A DNA stretch of 55,258 nucleotides from Alcaligenaceae bacterium (GCA_013416395.1 JACCEP010000019.1:1-55258); one strand, 5' to 3'. Positions 39,650 to 48,831 are shown, counted from the stretch's first letter. A program made the numbers and translations. The notes: generated by a model not told the origin, from the sequence alone.

Positions 39650-40516
39650 CTATGCCTTGGCGCCTTCCTTGCTGTCTGTGGATGATAAAACAGCAGCCTG
39701 CAGTGGTACATCAATCGTTAGTGTGGGATTGAAGGTGGCATTTTCTATTGTGTCGCCGCGTACGTAGCCACGAGGGTTGCACACTACCCGGGTGCCATTC
39801 ACCGTATAGTCAAAACTGTCGTGCGTGTGGCCGTGTATCCAAAGCGCTGTGCGGTCGGCGCCCATAAGGTGGTCGCTGTCTGACACAAAGCAGCAGTTGA
39901 TCAGCGAACCTTCAAAGCGTGGATGCACGCTTTTCGTCGATGGCGCATGATGGGTAATGACCACAGTGGGCCCGGCGTGGGGCTGCGATAGCTTGTTTTC
40001 AAGCCATTGGCAATTTTTTACGAAGACGCGCTCCACCTCAAGAGGCGTTAACGTGGTGCCAGCTTTTTCGCTTGAGCCAATACGCGAAAAATCACGGATC
40101 ATTTCAACTGCTTTCTGCATGGCTTGCTCACGGCGTGGCCCTGAGCCGTAAAGATTGAAGCCACTCCACAGTGTGCTGCCCAGGAAGCGAACGCCGCCCA
40201 AGATGATTTCGTCATTGTCGAGTACATGGATCTGCGTGCCACTGGCCAGTTCTTTTAACTGGTTGATGGTGTCAGGAAGATTGCTGCCGTAAAACTCGTG
40301 GTTTCCGGGCACATACAGCACAGGCTGGTCGAAATCGCGTGCCCACGCGATAGCCTGGGCTGGTCGGCTTATGTCGCCTGCCAGGATAACTATGTCTGCG
40401 TCAGTATGAGGATGAGCCATGCCGGCCACCCCCAAATGCAGGTCTGACAGAATATGCAGCCGACAAAATGGGCTATTTGCACAGGTTGATTTGACAGCTG
40501 AAAAATATTCGTTCAT
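39650..40516 (-). CDS. Calcineurin-like metallophosphoesterase
   Basis: A 288-residue phosphoesterase with all the metal motifs of the superfamily: ILSDLHLG (about 22-29, D-x-H), VILAGDISRP, VPGNHEFYG, VVITHHAPST and WIHGHTHDSFDY. The substrate cannot be told from sequence; family members act on phosphodiesters, cyclic nucleotides or protein phosphates. The N-terminal MNEYFSAVKSTCANSPFC before the first motif is not typical, and the true start could be later. No neighbour on the same strand gives a clue. Its 5' end lies 18 bases from the tRNA-Lys on the opposite strand. Confidence 0.85.
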   Translation of the reverse strand: MNEYFSAVKSTCANSPFCRLHILSDLHLGVAGMAHPHTDADIVILAGDISRPAQAIAWARDFDQPVLYVPGNHEFYGSNLPDTINQLKELASGTQIHVLDNDEIILGGVRFLGSTLWSGFNLYGSGPRREQAMQKAVEMIRDFSRIGSSEKAGTTLTPLEVERVFVKNCQWLENKLSQPHAGPTVVITHHAPSTKSVHPRFEGSLINCCFVSDSDHLMGADRTALWIHGHTHDSFDYTVNGTRVVCNPRGYVRGDTIENATFNPTLTIDVPLQAAVLSSTDSKEGAKA

Positions 40517-40534
40517 AATCTCGCTTCTTCGGTT

Positions 40535-40610
40535 GGGTCGTTAGCTCAGTTGGTAGAGCACCGGACTTTTAATCCGTTGGTCGCGCGTTCGAGCCGCGCA
40601 CGACCCACCA
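40535..40610 (+). tRNA. tRNA-Lys, anticodon UUU
   Basis: A complete 76-base cloverleaf beginning GGGTCGTTAGCTCAGTTGGTAG and ending CGACCCACCA, with the CCA end encoded. The acceptor arms GGGTCGT and ACGACCC pair fully. The anticodon loop is CTTTTAA, giving UUU, flanked by the CCGGA/TCCG stem. The T arm has GCGCGTTCGAGCCGCGC. Confidence 0.97.
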
Positions 40611-40621
40611 ACCTGTTTTGG

Positions 40622-40650
40622 AAACCAGCCCTCGTGGCTGGTTTTTTTTT
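40622..40650 (+). terminator. Rho-independent terminator after tRNA-Lys
   Basis: AAACCAGCC and GGCTGGTTT pair around a CTCGT loop and run into at least nine T. It lies 11 bases after the tRNA. Confidence 0.95.
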
Positions 40651-40801
40651 GCCTGCAATATGCTCAGTCTACATGCATGTTTTTTTGATGGGTTGCGCCG
40701 TTACTGCATACCATAGGCATAGCGGGCGGCTGATGCAAGTGCAGCCTTATTGGCAAGGCATGCCCGCAACGGTTTATATGCCTGTGGGCTATAAGCAATT
40801 A

Positions 40802-40833
40802 CTAATTTGATAATATCTGTTATGTTAAATTAG
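40802..40833. promoter_or_regulatory. Inverted repeat upstream of metNIQ, possible operator
   Basis: CTAATTT (40802-40808) and AAATTAG (40827-40833) form a perfect inverted repeat around 18 A/T-rich bases in the 228-base gap before metN. It may cover a promoter (TAATAT at 40811-40816 could be a -10). No SAM riboswitch was recognised here. The rest of the gap shows nothing clear. Confidence 0.4.
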
Positions 40834-40878
40834 GCAGGCGTTTTTGTAGCGTACGCTTGTTTCCTGAAAGCTGTCATC

Positions 40879-41889
40879 TTGATCCTCCTAGAAAACATCC
40901 ACAAAACTTATGCTTCGCCAGGCCGTGTTTCGCATGCGCTGGCGGGAGTCGACCTGACTATTGCTCAGGGAGAAATCTTTGGCATTATTGGCCGCTCCGG
41001 CGCGGGTAAAAGCACGCTTATTCGCATGCTTAACCTGCTCGAACGCCCGACTCAGGGGCGTGTTGTTGTCAGCGGTGAAGACATTACACAGTACAACGAC
41101 GCCCAGTTGCGTGCTTTCCGGCATCGCGTAGGCATGGTGTTTCAGCATTTCAACCTGCTGCGTTCACGCACCGTACTGGATAACGTTAGGTTTCCGCTTA
41201 AGCTGGCAGGGCTTGACCGTGCCAGCCAGATTAAGCGCGCGCAAGAGATGCTTGACCTGGTGGGGCTTACCGATCATGCCAACAAGTATCCGCGCCAATT
41301 GTCGGGCGGGCAGCAGCAGCGCGTAGGCATTGCCCGCGCACTGGCCAACCACCCTGAGCTTTTACTGTGTGACGAAGCCACCTCAGCGCTAGACCCCGAG
41401 ACCACACAGTCGATTCTTCGATTGCTGCTCGACATCAACAAGCGTCTGGGCCTCACCATTGTTCTCATTACGCATGGCATGGATGTCATACGCAGTGTGT
41501 GTGACAAGGTAGCAGTCATCGACGCTGGCATTATTGTTGAAGCGGGCGACGTGCTAGATGTTTTTCTGCATCCGCAGCACCCGGTTACTCAGTCTCTGCT
41601 TTCCGAAAGCGGTATTGATGCTGAGGGTTGGCGCGATATGGCGCACCAGGTGCAAGGGCGGCTGGTGCGGCTTAGTTTTCGGGGCGACGCAACTGTGCAG
41701 CCCATGCTAAGCCGTGTTAGCCGCGAGCTGGGCGTTGATCTGAGCATTTTGCAGGGTTCGGTGGGCAGCATCAAGGGCACCCCCTATGGCCAGCTTGTGA
41801 TCGCGGCTCAGGGCGCCTCGTCGGCGTTGCAGCAGCTTGAATCACTGTTTGCTTCCGAAGGTGTTGAATGCGAGGTACTCAGGGCATGA
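40879..41889 (+). CDS. metN: Methionine ABC importer ATPase MetN
   Basis: Powers D/L-methionine uptake. The 336 residues carry Walker A GRSGAGKST (about 38-46), NLLERPTQGRV, signature [15 protein letters not shown], Walker B LLLCDEATSALD and the switch histidine in LITHGMD. The C-terminal 90 residues (from about 250) form the NIL/C2 domain that binds methionine and inhibits the transporter in E. coli MetN. The start is a TTG at 40879, as the family begins MIxLxNIxK there; the Shine-Dalgarno site is weak. The stop overlaps the metI start (ATGA). Confidence 0.94.
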   Translation: MILLENIHKTYASPGRVSHALAGVDLTIAQGEIFGIIGRSGAGKSTLIRMLNLLERPTQGRVVVSGEDITQYNDAQLRAFRHRVGMVFQHFNLLRSRTVLDNVRFPLKLAGLDRASQIKRAQEMLDLVGLTDHANKYPRQLSGGQQQRVGIARALANHPELLLCDEATSALDPETTQSILRLLLDINKRLGLTIVLITHGMDVIRSVCDKVAVIDAGIIVEAGDVLDVFLHPQHPVTQSLLSESGIDAEGWRDMAHQVQGRLVRLSFRGDATVQPMLSRVSRELGVDLSILQGSVGSIKGTPYGQLVIAAQGASSALQQLESLFASEGVECEVLRA

Positions 41890-42545
41890 TGTTTTCAAAC
41901 GTAGACTGGCCGCTCATCTGGGAAGCGACCGTAGATACCTTCTTGATGACAGGGTTTTCGTTGCTGTTCACGATCATCATTGGGCTGCCGCTGGGCATTG
42001 TGCTGTTTCTGACAAGCAAGCACCAGTTACTCGATAACGCACCGGTCTATCATGTGCTCTCGTTTGTCGTAAACGTATTGCGCTCCGTGCCGTTTCTCAT
42101 TTTGCTCATCGTCATGATCCCGTTCACGCGCGTTCTGGCAGGCACCTCGCTGGGTGTGCAGGGGGCGATCCCCCCACTGGTGGCGAGCGCCGCCCCGTTT
42201 TTTGCCCGCTTGGTAGAAAATGTCCTGCGCGAGCTTGACCCCGGTGTGTCAGAAGCCTGCCGCGCCATGGGCGCGAATTCCCGCCAGACCGTATTGATGG
42301 CGTTGGTGCCTGAAGCCACCACAGGTATTGTGGCGGCCGTCATTGTCGCCGCCATCGCGCTGGTCGGTTACTCGGCGATGTCAGGGGTAATTGGCGGTGG
42401 AGGGCTAGGTGACCTGGCCCTGCGATTTGGTTATCAGCGTTACCAGACAGACGTCATGGTCGTGACGGTTGTCATTCTTGTTGTTATGGTTCAGCTTTTG
42501 CAAGTGTTTGGCGACAGGCTTGTCGCCAGGCTGAACCGCAAATAA
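41886..42545 (+). CDS. metI: Methionine ABC importer permease MetI
   Basis: Inner-membrane channel subunit with five predicted hydrophobic helices in 219 residues. It has FVVNVLRSVPFLILLIVMIPFTR, PPLVASAAPFFARLVENVLREL, and the coupling-helix segment EACRAMGANSRQTVLMALVPEA that contacts MetN. The following GYSAMSGVIGGGGLGDLALRFGYQRY is a hallmark of MetI. ATG 41886 gives the ATGA overlap with metN. metQ follows after 19 bases. Confidence 0.95.
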   Translation: MMFSNVDWPLIWEATVDTFLMTGFSLLFTIIIGLPLGIVLFLTSKHQLLDNAPVYHVLSFVVNVLRSVPFLILLIVMIPFTRVLAGTSLGVQGAIPPLVASAAPFFARLVENVLRELDPGVSEACRAMGANSRQTVLMALVPEATTGIVAAVIVAAIALVGYSAMSGVIGGGGLGDLALRFGYQRYQTDVMVVTVVILVVMVQLLQVFGDRLVARLNRK

Positions 42546-42564
42546 GCTCACTCAGGAGTTGCTC

Positions 42565-43353
42565 ATGTTGCTCAAAAAATTCGTCCCCGCCCTTGCCTTG
42601 GGTATTGCCGCCGTGCTGGCAGGCCCGGTTCATGCCGAGAAACTTAGCGTTGCAGCAACGCCGGTTCCGCATGCCGAACTGCTTGAACACGTCAAGCCAA
42701 TATTGGCCAAAGAGGGTGTTGAACTCGATATCAAAGTGTTTACTGACTACGTGCAGCCAAACCAACAGGTTGCCGATGGGCATATCGATGTTAATTTTTT
42801 CCAGCACCAGCCTTATCTTGATTCGTTCAATAAAGAGCATGGCACCAAACTCGTTACCGTGGGGCTGGTTCATGTCGAGCCCTTTGGTGCTTATTCGACA
42901 AAAATCAAAAATATTGCTGACCTGAAAGAAGGGGCCTTGGTTGCTCTGCCTAACGACCCCTCCAATGGGGCGCGGGCGTTGCTGTTGTTGCAGAAAGAGG
43001 GGCTGCTCAAGCTGAAAGACCCGTCCAATATTTTGGCTACATCGCGTGACGTGGTCGAAAATCCCAAAAAGCTCAAGTTTCGCGAGCTTGAGGCGGCGAC
43101 ACTGCCCCGTGTATTGCCTGACGTTGATCTCGCATTGATCAATACCAACTATGCACTTGAGGCGGGCCTTAACCCTCTCAAAGATGCGTTGTTCATCGAA
43201 GGTGCTGATTCGCCTTATGCCAATATCATTGTGACAACGCCCGCAAAAAAAGACGACCCGGCTGTCAAAAAGCTGGTCCAGGCCTTGAATAGCGCTGATA
43301 CCCGCGAATTTATCAAAAGCCAGTACAAAGGCGCGATTGTTCCGGCATTTTGA
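42565..43353 (+). CDS. metQ: Methionine-binding periplasmic protein MetQ
   Basis: Substrate-binding subunit of the NlpA/MetQ family. The 262 residues begin with a signal peptide (MLLKKFVPALALGIAAVLAG, likely cut after VHA). There is no lipobox cysteine, so it is probably soluble in the periplasm, unlike the E. coli lipoprotein. Family blocks: VAATPVPHAELLEHVKP, FTDYVQPNQQVADGHIDVNFFQH, PNDPSNGARALLLLQ and LINTNYALEAGLNP. ATG 42565 has AGGAG 6 bases upstream. Confidence 0.94.
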   Translation: MLLKKFVPALALGIAAVLAGPVHAEKLSVAATPVPHAELLEHVKPILAKEGVELDIKVFTDYVQPNQQVADGHIDVNFFQHQPYLDSFNKEHGTKLVTVGLVHVEPFGAYSTKIKNIADLKEGALVALPNDPSNGARALLLLQKEGLLKLKDPSNILATSRDVVENPKKLKFRELEAATLPRVLPDVDLALINTNYALEAGLNPLKDALFIEGADSPYANIIVTTPAKKDDPAVKKLVQALNSADTREFIKSQYKGAIVPAF

Positions 43354-43381
43354 TGTTTTATTGAATCAGTAGGCAATTTAG

Positions 43382-43401
43382 CCTTGCCCATCAGGGCAAG
43401 G
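43382..43401 (+). terminator. Hairpin after metQ
   Basis: CCTTGCCC and GGGCAAGG pair around an ATCA loop, 28 bases after the metQ stop. No T run follows, so termination is uncertain. Confidence 0.45.
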
Positions 43402-43590
43402 TGGCTGGTATACGAGCTGTGTCAGTTTGCCCATACAGCATGAAGTTCCTTCCACGGATGGCAGGCCATGCTGTTTTTATTGCGGGATTACCCTTATTTG
43501 ACCAGGCTTTTGGTGTTTTTTGCAGGGTTTTCCCGCCAGCCCTTAAATGGCTTTCGGTTACCATACTCTTTTTGCAAAGGAGCCTCCTCT

Positions 43591-44355
43591 ATGTTCAAGA
43601 ATAAAGTCAAAGCTGTACTGGTCGGTTTGACGCTGGCAATGGCGCTGCCTGCCATGCATGTCTCGGCACAAGAGAAGGAGCTGCTGGTTGCGACCGATAC
43701 GGCGTTTGTGCCATTTGAGTTCAAGCAAGACGGCAAGTACACCGGTTTCGATATTGATCTGTGGGACGCCATCGCCAAAGAGGCTGGCCTTAAGTACAAG
43801 CTGCAGCCCATGGACTTTAACGGCATTATCCCTGGCCTGCAGACCGGTAACATTGACGCGGCGCTGGCCGGCATTACCATACGAGACGATCGTAAAAAAG
43901 TTATTGACTTCTCCGACCCGTATTATGAAAGCGGCCTGGCGATTTTGGTCAATAACGCGACCAACGACATCAAAACCGCCAAAGACCTTGAAGGTAAAAC
44001 CGTGGCAGTAAAAATAGGCACAGCCACTGTCGATTACCTGAAAGAAAACGTGCCTCAGGCCAAGCTCAAGCTGTTTCCCAACATTGATAACGCATTTCTC
44101 GAGCTCGCGACAAACCGCGTCGATGCAGTTGTGCACGACACGCCCAATGTGCAGTATTACGCCAACACGGGTGGCAAGGGCCGTGTAAAGGTTGTTGGGG
44201 CATTAAAAAGTGGCGACTACTATGGCATTGCTTTCCCCAAAGGTAGCGATCTCGTGCCAACGGTAAACAAGGCGCTCAAGGCTCTGCACGATAACGGCAA
44301 GTACGACGAGCTGTATACCAAATGGTTTGGTGACAAGGCCGCAAAGGTCGATTGA
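43591..44355 (+). CDS. glnH: Glutamine-type periplasmic binding protein GlnH
   Basis: Substrate-binding subunit of a polar amino acid ABC importer (SBP family 3), most like GlnH. The 254 residues start with a signal peptide (about 1-26, cut near VSA-QEK). Conserved blocks: [67 protein letters not shown] and [15 protein letters not shown] 43591 is chosen because AAAGGAG lies 8 bases upstream and the signal peptide begins there; the open frame extends 41 codons further without support. A terminator-like hairpin separates it from glnP. Confidence 0.93.
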   Translation: MFKNKVKAVLVGLTLAMALPAMHVSAQEKELLVATDTAFVPFEFKQDGKYTGFDIDLWDAIAKEAGLKYKLQPMDFNGIIPGLQTGNIDAALAGITIRDDRKKVIDFSDPYYESGLAILVNNATNDIKTAKDLEGKTVAVKIGTATVDYLKENVPQAKLKLFPNIDNAFLELATNRVDAVVHDTPNVQYYANTGGKGRVKVVGALKSGDYYGIAFPKGSDLVPTVNKALKALHDNGKYDELYTKWFGDKAAKVD

Positions 44356-44374
44356 TCGAGCTGCTTTTGTCTGC

Positions 44375-44410
44375 ACGGCGATCGGGTGAAAACACCGGGT
44401 CGCCGTTTTT
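44375..44410 (+). terminator. Terminator/attenuator between glnH and glnP
   Basis: ACGGCGA, GGTG and then CACC, TCGCCGT form a long interrupted stem around AAAA, followed by five T. It lies between the binding-protein gene and the permease gene, where partial termination would give more GlnH than GlnPQ. Confidence 0.75.
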
Positions 44411-44464
44411 CGTTCAGAAGCACCGGTGCTGCAGAACTGATCTGCTCTTTTTAAGGCGATTAAC

Positions 44465-45298
44465 GTGGAATTTGACTGGTCTGTCATCTGGGCTGCAATG
44501 CCCAGCCTTTGGGAAGGTACCAAGCTCACCATTCAGATTACCTTACTGGGCCTCGTTGGTGGCACAGCCATAGGTTTTCTGACGGGCGTCACGACAACCT
44601 ATGTGCGGGTGCAGGTCACCTGGAAAAGCCTCGCTGTGGCGGTTGTCACCTTGATTGTGCTGTCACTTTTGTGGAAGCTGCTTGCCTGGCTGGGTGCCAT
44701 ATTAAGTGTGCCGGGTTGGGCCTGGGCGGCGATGCAGGTGTTGATTGCCGTTATCTTGATCTGGCGCTTTGCTGCATATATACCTGCTGCATTGTCTTTT
44801 CTGTCGCAAGTGTATATTTTGGTGATACGCGGCACGCCCATTGTGGTGCAGGTCATGTTTATTTATTTTGCTGTTCCGCTTATTTTTGGATGGCGCATCG
44901 AGGCAGTACCGGCCGCCATTTTTACTCTCGTTATCAACTCGGGCGCTTATATAGCCGAAATTGTGCGGGGGGGCCTGCTGTCAGTGCCTAAGGGCCTGAA
45001 AGAGGCCGGGCAGGCCATGGGGTTGCCGTTTTACAAGATATTGGCGTACATAATCGGCCCGGTTGCATTGCGCCGCATGATTCCGGCCATGGGCAACCAG
45101 TGCATTATCAGTCTTAAAGACTCGTCACTATTTATTGTAATTGGCGTGGCCGAGCTTACGCGGCAAGGCCAGGAAATTATCGCTGGTAATTTCAGGGCAG
45201 TGGAGATCTGGGGGGCCGTGGCTGTAATTTATCTGATTCTCACGGGTATTATTGCGCTCGCGCTCAAAGTTATTGAACACAGGACGCAAATTGTATGA
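44465..45298 (+). CDS. glnP: Glutamine-type ABC importer permease GlnP, with insertion
   Basis: Inner-membrane permease of a polar amino acid importer. The ends match GlnP closely: [23 protein letters not shown] at the start, then [50 protein letters not shown] and the coupling helix, and [28 protein letters not shown]. At 277 residues it is about 58 longer than E. coli GlnP (219). The extra part is residues about 47-104, between the first and second core helices, and contains two more hydrophobic segments. GTG start at 44465. Overlaps glnQ by ATGA. Confidence 0.93.
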   Translation: MEFDWSVIWAAMPSLWEGTKLTIQITLLGLVGGTAIGFLTGVTTTYVRVQVTWKSLAVAVVTLIVLSLLWKLLAWLGAILSVPGWAWAAMQVLIAVILIWRFAAYIPAALSFLSQVYILVIRGTPIVVQVMFIYFAVPLIFGWRIEAVPAAIFTLVINSGAYIAEIVRGGLLSVPKGLKEAGQAMGLPFYKILAYIIGPVALRRMIPAMGNQCIISLKDSSLFIVIGVAELTRQGQEIIAGNFRAVEIWGAVAVIYLILTGIIALALKVIEHRTQIV

Positions 45299-46023
45299 GC
45301 ATCGTCGAATTCAAAAACGTCGTTAAGCGGTTTGGCGATACAACGGTACTCAATGGCATTGACCTTACCGTCGATAAGGGTGAAGTCGTTGTTATTGTTG
45401 GCCCTTCGGGTTCGGGCAAATCAACCATGCTGCGTTGCATTAATGTGCTTGAAACCATTGAAGGCGGTGACCTTACGGTCAATGGCCTGAGTGTACGTGG
45501 CAAGAGCGCACAGGTTCGTGAGCTGCGTCGCGAGGCGGGCATGGTTTTTCAGCAATTTAACCTGTTTCCGCAGCTTACTGCCCTGGAGAACGTCATGTTC
45601 GGGCCGCTGCATACGCGTGGCATCGGCAAGACGAAAGCACGTGAAGAGGCCATGGCCTTGCTCGACAAAGTAGGCCTGGCAGCCAAGGTAAATAGCTATC
45701 CTGGAGAACTGTCAGGGGGACAGCAGCAACGCGTGGCGATTGCCCGGGCGCTTGCCATTCGGCCAATACTCATGCTGTTTGATGAGCCCACCTCGGCGCT
45801 CGATCCCGAGCTGCGGCATGAGGTTTTGACCGTTATGCAAGATGTGGCCGAAGAGGGCATGACCATGATTGTGGTGACGCACGAAATGGGTTTCGCGCGT
45901 AAAGTGGGTACCCGGCTTATTTTTATAGACCAGGGCAAAATTGCCGAAGATGGGCCTCCGGGCGAATTGCTGGACAACCCGCCCAGCCAACGCTTGCGCG
46001 AGTTTTTACAGCACGTAGCCTGA
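45295..46023 (+). CDS. glnQ: Glutamine-type ABC importer ATPase GlnQ
   Basis: ATPase subunit of the polar amino acid importer. The 242 residues include Walker [10 protein letters not shown] (about 37-45), the Q-loop [18 protein letters not shown], signature [15 protein letters not shown], Walker [16 protein letters not shown] and the switch region VVTHEMGFA. Typical PAAT-family length. It overlaps glnP (ATGA) and converges with the minus-strand gene at 46036, 12 bases away. Confidence 0.95.
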   Translation: MSIVEFKNVVKRFGDTTVLNGIDLTVDKGEVVVIVGPSGSGKSTMLRCINVLETIEGGDLTVNGLSVRGKSAQVRELRREAGMVFQQFNLFPQLTALENVMFGPLHTRGIGKTKAREEAMALLDKVGLAAKVNSYPGELSGGQQQRVAIARALAIRPILMLFDEPTSALDPELRHEVLTVMQDVAEEGMTMIVVTHEMGFARKVGTRLIFIDQGKIAEDGPPGELLDNPPSQRLREFLQHVA

Positions 46024-46035
46024 GTGTTTGGTGCT

Positions 46036-46737
46036 TTACTTTGAGACTATCAAGGTGCGGGTTGCCACAATTTTTTCAGCACCATCGCGACGGATTTTGA
46101 CGGTGACCTGACGTGGGCGGAAACCCTCGGGCAGATCCAGTTCGCCTTCGGCTTGTACGTAACGCTCCAACGCCAGCTCAAACGGCGGCAAGGTAATGCT
46201 GCCCGATTTGCCGTTGCTGTAGCGTCCGGCAACTGTAAACTCGGCATTGCCATTGAACATCGCTGTTTTGCCTGCGTCTTGCATGACCAGAATCTGATAT
46301 GTAAGTTTGTTGTTGTCGAAGCCAAATGTTGCCGCGCGAATGCCTGGCGATGTACCGCGTGGGTCTGCGGGCATGGCCTCGGCGAACATCTTGATGTCCC
46401 CGATTTGTTTTGCGATCTGCGCTTGCGCCTGTGAGAGCGATTTTCCCTGAGACTCAACCTTGGCTGTAGCCTCGGCAAGCTCGCGTGTGGTTTTTGTAAG
46501 CTCTGATTGCAGACGCTGTTTGTCCATGCCCAGACTGTTCAGATCATAGTGCAGCTGTTCTGACTGCTCCACTGTGAGGCGCGTGGGGCCGTAGCTTTTT
46601 TGCAGAAAGAGCAGCCCGCCTGCGCCAAGAACGATGCCTGTAAGCAAGAGCACCAGCCAGCGCGGAATGCGCCGGGTACGTCGAGTAGCTCCGTAAGCGG
46701 TGGGCTTGAAAACATGGCGTTGCTGACGACCAAACAT
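46036..46737 (-). CDS. Coiled-coil membrane protein of unknown function (DUF6776-like)
   Basis: A 233-residue bitopic protein. A basic N-terminus ([19 protein letters not shown]) precedes one transmembrane helix (about 27-45), then a coiled coil (about 58-115, with heptad-like [21 protein letters not shown]) and a mostly beta C-terminal domain (about 120-233). This architecture and the neighbourhood resemble a betaproteobacterial family that I recall as DUF6776; that name is from memory. AAAGGA precedes the start. No function can be assigned. Its upstream gap (46738-47089) shows no other gene, RNA or repeat. Confidence 0.72.
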   Translation of the reverse strand: MFGRQQRHVFKPTAYGATRRTRRIPRWLVLLLTGIVLGAGGLLFLQKSYGPTRLTVEQSEQLHYDLNSLGMDKQRLQSELTKTTRELAEATAKVESQGKSLSQAQAQIAKQIGDIKMFAEAMPADPRGTSPGIRAATFGFDNNKLTYQILVMQDAGKTAMFNGNAEFTVAGRYSNGKSGSITLPPFELALERYVQAEGELDLPEGFRPRQVTVKIRRDGAEKIVATRTLIVSK

Positions 46738-47089
46738 AAATTGAGTATTCCTTTTGTTGCTGAAAGCGCGCGCAGATTGATGTGCGCAGCAAGAAAACGT
46801 TAGAGAATAGCCCGGAATGCGTTAGTGTTACAGCGTCAGGCAGGGCTCGTTTCATTATGAATACCGTTGAAACATATTGTCACGCTGTTTTTCACGGTAC
46901 GAGACCCCGTAAAGTGTAACGTGAGGCTGCTGCTCGGCCAAGCGTGTCCCGTCTTTCCTGGCGGGGCCAGTAGGTGAGTCGCCTGTGGACATAAGCCGTG
47001 AGCTCATCGTTGCAGGGTGGTAGTCTATACGCGGGGCTTGTGGAAAGTTAATTGCTGTACTGGGATTCGGCGATTGCCTCGCCATATAT

Positions 47090-47800
47090 CTAGCCAGCGC
47101 TGAGGCGGCGGTCTAACGAGGCTAGACGTGCCGGGGTGCCAACATCTTCCCATTGGCCGCTATAGCGCATGCCGACAACCATACCCGCTTGCATCGCCTG
47201 ACGCAGCAAAGGCGCGAGCTTGGCAAATTCCCCTTTTTGTACAGACTGGAACAGAGTGGGTCGATACACACCAATGCCTGCAAAGGTGAGGGCGTGAGCG
47301 CGCGAGTCGGCTGTGTTGCATGGTTTGTCGGTTAGCCTGCCATCTGCGTCCAGAACGAAATCACCCTCGGGGTGCTGAGGAGGGTTGTCTGCCATGAGCA
47401 GCCACGCTAGATGATTTTCAGTAAGCATACGCAGGCCCTGTTGAATAGCTTCAGAGGGTTGCCAATCGCACCATACGTCGCCATTAACGACAAGAAACGG
47501 TTGGCCCTGAAAAAATTCAAGGGCTTGTGCAATGCCACCTGCGGTTTCAAGGCCGCCTGCGGGTTCGGCCGAATACTGTAGTCGGGCACCGAATTGCGAA
47601 CCGTCTCTCAGGGTTTGTTCAATTTTTGATCCCAGCCAGGCGTGGTTGATAATGATGTCAGTGAGGCCGGCATGAACGAGACGCTGTATGTGCCAGACGA
47701 TAAGCGGCTTGCCGCCGACAGGCAGCAAGGGCTTTGGGGTGGTGTCGGTGAGAGGCCGCATGCGAGTGCCGCGACCGGCCGCAAGAATCATGGCTCGCAT
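47090..47800 (-). CDS. murU: MurNAc-1-phosphate uridylyltransferase MurU
   Basis: Turns MurNAc alpha-1-phosphate and UTP into UDP-MurNAc in a cell-wall recycling route that bypasses MurA and MurB. The 236 residues have the nucleotidyltransferase signature MILAAGRGTRMRPLTDTTPKPLLPVGGKPLI (about 4-34), NGDVW with the metal aspartate (about 107), ETAGGI and WEDVGTPARL. ATG 47800 overlaps the amgK stop (ATGA), so the two are co-translated. Start at 47803 (TTG) is less likely. Confidence 0.9.
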   Translation of the reverse strand: MRAMILAAGRGTRMRPLTDTTPKPLLPVGGKPLIVWHIQRLVHAGLTDIIINHAWLGSKIEQTLRDGSQFGARLQYSAEPAGGLETAGGIAQALEFFQGQPFLVVNGDVWCDWQPSEAIQQGLRMLTENHLAWLLMADNPPQHPEGDFVLDADGRLTDKPCNTADSRAHALTFAGIGVYRPTLFQSVQKGEFAKLAPLLRQAMQAGMVVGMRYSGQWEDVGTPARLASLDRRLSAG

Positions 47801-48831
47801 CAAAACGTGAAGCCTGTAGTGGTTTGATGGTTTTCAAGCCTGTCGAGAATACGCAACAGTGGACGGAATACGCCGTATCGGTTGGCCACTTGCCGTGTAT
47901 AGGTGCTGACGCGGGGAATGTGGTCAAGATAATGATGCTTGCCATCTCGGTGCGACAGCCGCGCAAAGACCCCGAGAATACGAAGATTACGTTGAAGGCT
48001 CATCCATTCGTAGGCGCGGTGAAATGCCGCGAAATCGTCATCCACAGGCAGGCCTGCGGCGCGGGCGGCCTCCCAGTAACGGATAGCCCAGTCTAGTTGC
48101 TGTGGCTCTTCCCAGGTGGTGCGGGCATCCATGACCAGTGACGCGATGTCATAGGTGATGGGGCCGAAAAGCGCATCTTGGTGATCGATGACGCCAGGGC
48201 AGGCGTCATCGGGGCCCACCATGAGGTTCGGGGAATGAAAATCGCGATGCACCAGCACCGAGGGTTGACGTGCGTTGTCTTGTACCAGCGTGTCAAAGAT
48301 GCTGGCCAGTGCTGTCTGTTCGGCGTCGCTGAGCTGGCTCTGGCAATGTTTTTGCGCATACCACTCTGGAAATACAGTAAGCTCTTGCTGCAGCCGCACG
48401 ACGTCATAAGATGCCAGGCCGGTAGCATCGGCGTGCTGCAACTGTACCAGTGCGCCGATGGCGCCCTTATACATGGCCTGTAGGCGTGAGTCGGGTAGCC
48501 CGCTCTGGATAGCCTGGTAAAACGTACTATTGCCCAGGTCAGAGAGCAGCAGAAAGCCTTGCGCCAGGTTTTGCGCCAGTATTTTCGGCACGTTCAGGCC
48601 CGCCTTCGCCAGACGTTGGCTGACATCGACGAAGGGGCTACAGTCTTCGTGAGGAGGCGGGGCATCCATGATGATGACAGGCCCTTGGCTGGCGTTGATG
48701 CGGTAGTAGTGGCGAAAGCTGGCGTCGCTTGACGCCGGTTGCAGCGTCTCGGGAGCGAGGCCCAGGCTTTCGGGCAAGTCATGCAGCCATTGTTGCAATG
48801 CAGCAAGACGCTGGGTCGCGTCGTGTGTCAT
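47800..48831 (-). CDS. amgK: Anomeric MurNAc/GlcNAc kinase AmgK
   Basis: Phosphorylates recycled MurNAc (and GlcNAc) at the anomeric position, the step before MurU. The 343 residues are an aminoglycoside-phosphotransferase-like kinase: DASFRHYYRI near the N-terminus, LLLSDLGNSTF, the catalytic loop VLVHRDFHSPNLMV and the metal motif GVIDHQDALFGPITYDIASLV. Start is placed at ATG 48831 (MTHDATQRLAAL), with GGAA upstream; ATG 48843 is four codons earlier. Divergent from lptD. The pair is expected to give some natural tolerance to fosfomycin, as in Pseudomonas. Confidence 0.9.
   Translation of the reverse strand: MTHDATQRLAALQQWLHDLPESLGLAPETLQPASSDASFRHYYRINASQGPVIIMDAPPPHEDCSPFVDVSQRLAKAGLNVPKILAQNLAQGFLLLSDLGNSTFYQAIQSGLPDSRLQAMYKGAIGALVQLQHADATGLASYDVVRLQQELTVFPEWYAQKHCQSQLSDAEQTALASIFDTLVQDNARQPSVLVHRDFHSPNLMVGPDDACPGVIDHQDALFGPITYDIASLVMDARTTWEEPQQLDWAIRYWEAARAAGLPVDDDFAAFHRAYEWMSLQRNLRILGVFARLSHRDGKHHYLDHIPRVSTYTRQVANRYGVFRPLLRILDRLENHQTTTGFTF

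Noticed and set aside
39319-39732. Open frame encoding an Ala/Ser/Thr/Pro repeat protein
   Set aside because: TTG start without a ribosome-binding site, low complexity produced by the 12-bp array, and antisense overlap with the well-supported phosphoesterase gene.
40651-40878. SAM riboswitch upstream of metN
   Set aside because: None of the conserved SAM-I or SAM-II core elements could be recognised by eye; only an inverted repeat is seen.
46855-47085. 76-residue minus-strand frame in the gap before the coiled-coil protein gene
   Set aside because: No convincing start signal, no recognisable domain, and unusual composition; the gap is left as non-coding.
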